The position numbers were made by a program, and so were the translations under genes. The notes beneath the pieces are model-generated. The model saw nothing but the letters and a program-made list of their open reading frames with translations. It was not told where the DNA came from and searched no databases. Positions 4,125-8,137 of a stretch of 8,137 nucleotides of DNA are shown here, piece after piece (positions within the stretch are counted from its first letter, which is position 1; every line of letters starts with the position of its first letter). Origin of the DNA: Clostridia bacterium (lineage in GTDB: Bacteria > Bacillota > Clostridia > Oscillospirales > CAG-272); the NCBI GenBank assembly GCA_017621015.1, contig JAGAUC010000275.1:1-8137 (forward strand), written 5' to 3'.

Positions 4125-5534
4125 GTGAGGCAATTGGCAACCGAAAACACGCATTTTGGCGCAAAAAATATAAAGAATATGCTGGGGACGTGTAAAAGCG
4201 TTTTCTTTATCGGCGTGGGTGGCGTGAATATGTCCTCGCTGGCTCTTATTACAAAGCTGCGCGGCTACCGCGTGGGCGGCTCGGATCGCACGCGCACCGA
4301 GCTCACCGAGCACCTGGCGGCCGAGGGGATCGAGGTCTTTTATTCTCACGATGCCTCGCACGTGGATGCCTTTGATGCGGTGGTCTACACCGTGGCGATC
4401 TCGCCCGACAATCCCGAGTATGAAAGGGCAAAGGAGCGTGGCATTCCGCTCATTTCGCGTGCGGACTATCTGGGGTATTTGATGACCGGCTACCAAAATC
4501 GCATCGGCATTGCGGGCATGCACGGAAAAAGCACCACTACCTCGATGTGCGCGCAGGTCTTTATGAGCGCGACGGCCGATCCTACGGTGCTGTCGGGGGC
4601 GGCTATGCGCTCAATGGGCGGTGCCTACCGCATCGGTGGCGAGCGGCATTTTATTTTCGAGGCCTGCGAATATATGGACTCCTTCCTCGATTTTTATCCG
4701 AGCATCGCGGTGATCCTCAACGTGGAGATGGATCACGTGGATTATTTCAAGAGCATGGAGCACATTCACCGCTCGTATCTCGCGTTTGCCGAAAAGACCT
4801 TGCCGGATGGCGTGGCGGTGGTCAACGGTGACGATGCCAACGTCAAGGTGGCAATGGATGGGTATGAGGGGCGAGTGATCCGCTTTTCGGCGGTGGACCC
4901 GCACGCGGATTTTTACGCGGCGAACATCACCGAGGATCATGGCTGTCCTTGCTTTGACATTTTTGCCTTGGGCAGGATGTACTGCCATGTAGCCCTTCGG
5001 GTGACCGGGCGTCATAATGTATACAATGCGCTGGCCGCGGCGGCCGCGGCATATCTGTGCGGACTTGACGGCGAGAGCGTGGCAAGAGGACTTGCCGAAT
5101 TCCGAGGCGCACAGCGGCGTATGGAATACAAGGGACGCTTTAAGGGGGCCGAGGTGTACGACGATTACGGGCATCACCCGACCGAGGTCAAGACCACGCT
5201 GGAGGGCGCGGCGGCGATGGGCTATCGGCGTACGCTTTGCGTGTTCCAATCGCATACCTATTCGCGTACGCTGGGGCTTTTTGACCAGTTCTGCGACGCG
5301 TTCGGGGCAGTGGACGAGGTGATCGTGGCCGATATTTACGCGGCGCGCGAGGTCGACACCGGTGCGGTCAGCGGCCAAAAGTTGGCGGCGGCGCTTCCGA
5401 ACGGCAAGTACGTCGGGGACTTTGATGCCATTGTTGCCTATCTCGGGGAGACGCTCAGAGAGGGCGATCTACTTGTGGTGATGGGCGCGGGTGACATTTA
5501 TAAAATTTTTGAAAAAATGGGATTTGAGGAATAA
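4125..5534 (+). CDS. murC: UDP-N-acetylmuramate--L-alanine ligase (469 aa)
   Basis: MurC is the cytoplasmic ATP-dependent ligase that adds L-alanine to UDP-MurNAc, the first step of the peptidoglycan stem peptide. All three Mur domains are present: UDP-sugar binding with FIGVGGVNMS (28-37) and GGSD; the ATP-binding centre with P-loop GMHGKSTT (131-138), NVEMDHVDYF (199-208) and GRHNVYN (295-301); and the C-terminal domain with AQRRMEYKG, DDYGHHPTE (346-354), FQSHTYSRT and DIYAARE. HNxxN and DDYGHHP are strong MurC-type marks separating it from MurD/E/F. The P-loop is GMHGKS rather than the usual GTHGKT, a conservative change that keeps the lysine. Start choice is uncertain: GTG 4125 has the best SD, TTG 4134 and ATG 4179 are alternatives, and the first 25 residues precede the conserved core. 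Its stop overlaps the next start (TAATG). Confidence 0.96.
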   Translation: MRQLATENTHFGAKNIKNMLGTCKSVFFIGVGGVNMSSLALITKLRGYRVGGSDRTRTELTEHLAAEGIEVFYSHDASHVDAFDAVVYTVAISPDNPEYERAKERGIPLISRADYLGYLMTGYQNRIGIAGMHGKSTTTSMCAQVFMSATADPTVLSGAAMRSMGGAYRIGGERHFIFEACEYMDSFLDFYPSIAVILNVEMDHVDYFKSMEHIHRSYLAFAEKTLPDGVAVVNGDDANVKVAMDGYEGRVIRFSAVDPHADFYAANITEDHGCPCFDIFALGRMYCHVALRVTGRHNVYNALAAAAAAYLCGLDGESVARGLAEFRGAQRRMEYKGRFKGAEVYDDYGHHPTEVKTTLEGAAAMGYRRTLCVFQSHTYSRTLGLFDQFCDAFGAVDEVIVADIYAAREVDTGAVSGQKLAAALPNGKYVGDFDAIVAYLGETLREGDLLVVMGAGDIYKIFEKMGFEE

Positions 5535-6664
5535 TGGGATATACCAAGGGATATGGCGCGATCGCGGAGATCTATGACCGCCTGAACGCCGAGATCGACT
5601 ATAACGCGTGGGCGGCGTTTGCCGAGCACCATTTTGACCGCTATCTTCCCGCGCGGCCGTCTTTGGTGCTTGACCTTGCGTGCGGCACGGGAAGCATGAC
5701 GGTGGCGCTGGCAGAGCGCGGCTACGATATGATCGGTGTGGACGGAAGTGAGGAGATGCTGTCGGTGGCGTACGAGCGCTCGGCGGGGAAAAGCATTCTC
5801 TACCTTTTGCAGGATATGCGCCGCTTTGAACTTTACGGAACGGTGGGGGCGGTGACGTGCTGTCTGGACAGCCTCAACTATCTGACGGATGACGGCGATC
5901 TTGAAGAATGCTTTGCCACGGTTCACAATTATCTGGAGCCCGACGGCTTGTTTCTTTTTGACGTAAATACGCCCTATAAGTTTGAGAAGGTGTACGGTGA
6001 CAACGCGTACATTCTGGAGGACGAGGGCACGTATTGCGGCTGGCAGAACGAATACGATGCGGACTCGCACCTTTGCCGCTTTTATCTCTCGGTCTTCCGC
6101 GAGGACGGCGAGGGGCGGTATGTGCGCGAGGACGAGGAGCAGACCGAGCGGTGCTACACGATGGACGAGATCCGCGAGGCGCTTTTTCAAACAGGCTTTG
6201 AGCTTTTATCGGTGAGTGCCGATTACAATTTTACCGCTCCCTCGGAGACGGCGGAGCGCTGGTATTTTGCCGCGCGGTGCAAGAAGGGTATTTACACCCA
6301 CAAGGCAAGGGTAGAGCAGGTGCGCTCGTATCTCGGAAAGACCGTGGAGATCGAGATCGACCGCCCGGTGGGCTATGTGCATTACAAGGGGGAGAAAACG
6401 CTGGTCTATCCGATCAATTACGGCTTTATTCCCGGTGTGCTCGGCGGCGACGGCGAGGAGCTGGACGTCTATCTTCTGGGCACCAAGGAGCCTCTGGAGC
6501 GAGCGGAGTGTCGCATTGTCGGCATTGTGCATCGCGAGGACGACGTGGAGGACAAGCTGATCGCCGCACCGCTCGGGATGACGTTTACGGCCGGGGAAAT
6601 GCGCGAGGCCATCGATTTTCAGGAAAAGTACTACCAAACGCGCATCGAGGTCCCGGGGGAATGA
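5534..6664 (+). CDS. Fusion of class I SAM methyltransferase and inorganic-pyrophosphatase-like domain (376 aa)
   Basis: One continuous frame joins two domains that are normally separate proteins. Residues 1-about 250 are a class I SAM-dependent methyltransferase: motif I DLACGTGS (47-54), the ribose-binding acid in GVDGSEEML (D70), motif QDMRRF (D94), and FLFDVNTPYKFEK before the substrate region. Residues about 262-376 match small Firmicute inorganic-pyrophosphatase-like proteins: VEIEIDRPVG (271-280), YPINYGFIPG (292-301), the metal-site region GDGEELDV (305-312), HREDDVEDKLIAAP (333-346) and a C-terminal helix with FQEKYY. The canonical DxDxxD appears as D306-x-E308-xx-D311, so metal binding is plausible but activity is not certain. 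There is no stop or restart at the junction (KKGIYTHKARVEQ). The gene overlaps murC by 1 nt and the glycosylase gene by 4 nt. The methyl acceptor is unknown. Confidence 0.9.
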   Translation: MGYTKGYGAIAEIYDRLNAEIDYNAWAAFAEHHFDRYLPARPSLVLDLACGTGSMTVALAERGYDMIGVDGSEEMLSVAYERSAGKSILYLLQDMRRFELYGTVGAVTCCLDSLNYLTDDGDLEECFATVHNYLEPDGLFLFDVNTPYKFEKVYGDNAYILEDEGTYCGWQNEYDADSHLCRFYLSVFREDGEGRYVREDEEQTERCYTMDEIREALFQTGFELLSVSADYNFTAPSETAERWYFAARCKKGIYTHKARVEQVRSYLGKTVEIEIDRPVGYVHYKGEKTLVYPINYGFIPGVLGGDGEELDVYLLGTKEPLERAECRIVGIVHREDDVEDKLIAAPLGMTFTAGEMREAIDFQEKYYQTRIEVPGE

Positions 6665-7152
6665 CGCGCAGGCGAGAGCAGCACGGCATTGCGCCCGTGT
6701 ACGATGAAAATTCCGAAATTCTGATCCTTGGCTCGTTTCCGTCGGTGCGTTCACGAGCGGAGGGCTTCTTTTACGGGCATCCGCGCAACCGCTTTTGGCG
6801 GGTGCTGGCATCGGTGCTTGGTGAGGAGGTCCCCCTTACACTCGAGGACAAAAGGGCGTTTTTGCTTCGCAACCGCATTGCGCTTTTTGACGTGCTGGCC
6901 TCGTGTGAGATCGAGGGCTCGTCGGACAGCTCGATCACGGGAGCGGTGCCAAACGATCTTGCTCCTATTTTGTCGGCAAGTCGGATCACGCGCATTTTTG
7001 TCAACGGAAAAACGGCCGAGCGGCTATACAATCAATATTTGAAGGAAAAAACAGGTCTCTGTGCGACACTCCTTCCTTCGACAAGCCCCGCGAATGCGGC
7101 GTTTAGCGAGGAGAGGCTGATTTCAGCGTGGCAGGAGATCAAAAGGAGATAA
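6661..7152 (+). CDS. Hypoxanthine (deoxyinosine)-DNA glycosylase, uracil-DNA glycosylase superfamily family 6 (163 aa)
   Basis: This is a monofunctional DNA glycosylase predicted to remove hypoxanthine, the product of adenine deamination, to start base-excision repair. The motifs are those of the family: LILGSFPSVRS (21-31) as motif 1, FFYGHPRNRFW (36-46) with the conserved asparagine (N43), IALFDVL, and the late STSPANA loop (140-146), which corresponds to motif 2 of the superfamily. Length (about 160-170) is normal. The start ATG 6661 overlaps the previous stop (ATGA). The frame is open further upstream, but that stretch is the out-of-frame pyrophosphatase domain and is not part of this protein. 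An AAGGAG near its 3' end serves hslO. Mismatch-specific uracil glycosylase activity is the main alternative. Confidence 0.9.
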   Translation: MTRRREQHGIAPVYDENSEILILGSFPSVRSRAEGFFYGHPRNRFWRVLASVLGEEVPLTLEDKRAFLLRNRIALFDVLASCEIEGSSDSSITGAVPNDLAPILSASRITRIFVNGKTAERLYNQYLKEKTGLCATLLPSTSPANAAFSEERLISAWQEIKRR

Positions 7153-7155
7153 ATC

Positions 7156-8043
7156 ATGGCAAAATCAACCATACTTCGCGCGATGACAGTGGACGGAAGC
7201 GCGCGCATTCATGTAATCAATTCGACCGAGATCGTACGCGAGGCGGTGCGGTTGCATCATACCTCGCCCACGGCAACGGCGGCACTTGGACGGCTTCTTA
7301 CGGCGGTCTCGGTGATGGGAAGCATGCTGGGGGAGAAGGACGATAACATCACAGTATCGGTAAAGGGCGACGGCGAGGCCGGCGGCATTTTGGCGGCGGC
7401 TGACTACTTAGGCAATGTGCGCGGTTACATTCAGAACCCTGCGGTGGACGTGCCCTTAAAGCCAAACGGCAAGCTGGACGTGGGACGTGCGGTCGGCAAG
7501 GGAATGCTGACGGTGGTGCGTGACGCGGGCGGCGAGGAGCCGTACAACGGCTCGATCGAGCTGGTCAGCGGCGAGATCGCCGAGGACATCGCGTCCTACT
7601 ATGCCATCAGCGAGCAGGTGCCGACGGTTTGCGCGCTGGGCGTGCTTGTGGGCACCGACTGTATGCCGATCGGTGCGGGCGGCGTGATCATTCAGCTTTT
7701 GCCGTTTGCCGACAACGAGACGGTGGATCTCATTGAGCGAAACACCGCGTATCTCGGAAATCTGTCCTCGATGTTCGCCGAGGGCAAGAGCAACGAGGAG
7801 ATCATGGCGCTGGCCATGAAGGACATTCCGTTTGACGTGTTTGATGAGTTGGACGTGGAGTACCGCTGTACCTGCAGCGAGCAGAGGATCAAGGATATGT
7901 TCCACTCGCTTGGCAAGAGCAAGATCGAGGAGATGCTCCTCGAGCAGGAGGCCGAGGGCAAAAAGCGTGAGCTGGAGGTGCTGTGCCGCTTCTGCGGTAA
8001 GGCCTACGTGATGGACGAAAAAACGCTGATGAAGCTGTTTTAA
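7156..8043 (+). CDS. hslO: Hsp33 family redox-regulated chaperone (295 aa)
   Basis: Hsp33 is a cytoplasmic holdase that is inactive with zinc bound to four reduced cysteines and switches on when oxidation forms disulfides and releases the zinc. The whole protein is present: an N-terminal domain (LRAMTVDGSARIHVINST, then LGRLLTAVSVMGSML), the central SVKGDGEAGGILAAAD and GYIQNP region, YYAISEQVPTVCALGVLV, and the C-terminal redox switch with Cys238-x-Cys240 and Cys277-xx-Cys280. All four zinc cysteines are kept, so redox control should be intact. Length is typical (about 290). The SD AAAGGAGAT overlaps the glycosylase stop and ATG 7156 follows after a 3-nt gap, so it belongs to the murC operon. 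It is the last gene visible there and is followed by hairpins. Confidence 0.97.
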   Translation: MAKSTILRAMTVDGSARIHVINSTEIVREAVRLHHTSPTATAALGRLLTAVSVMGSMLGEKDDNITVSVKGDGEAGGILAAADYLGNVRGYIQNPAVDVPLKPNGKLDVGRAVGKGMLTVVRDAGGEEPYNGSIELVSGEIAEDIASYYAISEQVPTVCALGVLVGTDCMPIGAGGVIIQLLPFADNETVDLIERNTAYLGNLSSMFAEGKSNEEIMALAMKDIPFDVFDELDVEYRCTCSEQRIKDMFHSLGKSKIEEMLLEQEAEGKKRELEVLCRFCGKAYVMDEKTLMKLF

Positions 8044-8046
8044 TTT

Positions 8047-8117
8047 AAAGTTTTGCGAAGGGGAAAGTGGGGCTCTGCCCCAAACCCCGCCACCTTTAAA
8101 AAGGTGGACCAAACTTT
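8047..8117. repeat. Hairpin-rich repeat-like element after hslO, probably containing the operon terminator
   Basis: Short inverted ends AAAGTTT (8047-8053) and AAACTTT (8111-8117) enclose two hairpins. The first is TGGGGC-TCT-GCCCCA (8068-8082), which GGGG at 8060-8063 and CCCC at 8085-8088 can extend. The second is CCACCTTT-AA-AAAGGTGG (8090-8107). The outer ends also look like an imperfect direct repeat (AAAGTTTTGCGAA and AAACTTTTGCAGAA). Sequences of this style recur between genes in clostridial genomes, in my recollection. It may act as a transcription terminator or 3'-end stabiliser, but there is no strong U-tract after either hairpin. The element may continue beyond the window. Confidence 0.6.
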
Positions 8118-8137
8118 TGCAGAATGGGTCTGCACAA

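Noticed and set aside
4611..5378. Long open frame antisense to murC (255 codons)
   Set aside because: It mirrors a well-conserved gene in GC-rich DNA, has an arginine/histidine-rich composition and no plausible domain; similar antisense frames at 5498-6190, 6206-6811 and 7456-8112 were rejected for the same reason.
6277..6660. Extended N-terminus of the DNA glycosylase
   Set aside because: The upstream part is the pyrophosphatase-like domain read in the wrong frame; the ATGA overlap at 6661 gives a normal-length glycosylase.

Overview
The window looks like chromosomal DNA from an endospore-forming Firmicute of class Clostridia, probably a gut Oscillospirales-type lineage. This rests on SpoVG, a YegS/BmrU-type lipid kinase, an Hsp33 gene (hslO) in a housekeeping operon, Gram-positive Shine-Dalgarno (SD) sites (GGAGG, AAGGAG), sigma-A-like promoters with extended -10 boxes, and moderately high GC with GC-rich third positions. 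The lineage is inferred from gene content, not from a database match. I see no rRNA, tRNA, CRISPR array, insertion sequence or phage gene.

Layout. (1) Positions 1-850, minus strand: a two-gene unit behind a strong promoter (820-848). It encodes a 46-aa lipoprotein followed by the N-terminal 212 residues of a glycoside-hydrolase-like protein that runs off the left edge. (2) 885-1930, minus: three tightly packed small genes of unknown function (73, 138 and 115 aa). In the two internal junctions the SD site overlaps the preceding stop codon. A 12-bp hairpin lies downstream. (3) 2022-3590, plus: a strong promoter drives a diacylglycerol/lipid kinase and a YfcE-type metallophosphoesterase. (4) 3589-3949, minus: spoVG, convergent with the phosphoesterase and ending in a clear terminator. 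(5) 3950-4124: a divergent control region between spoVG and murC with two perfect palindromes over the likely promoters. (6) 4125-8043, plus: an overlapping four-gene operon of murC, a methyltransferase fused to an inorganic-pyrophosphatase-like domain, a family 6 type hypoxanthine-DNA glycosylase, and hslO. (7) 8044-8137: a hairpin-rich, repeat-like sequence.

How the genes fit together. The murC operon joins cell-wall precursor synthesis to damage and stress functions: removal of deaminated bases, redox-activated chaperoning, and possibly pyrophosphate removal with methylation. The lipid kinase probably recycles diacylglycerol or a similar membrane lipid. SpoVG is an RNA/DNA-binding regulator of sporulation and envelope functions, so its shared control region with murC is biologically suggestive.

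The most novel items are the methyltransferase-pyrophosphatase fusion, the unknown three-gene cluster with a leucine-rich helical-hairpin protein, and the palindromic spoVG/murC control region. I found no convincing new defence or mobile system.
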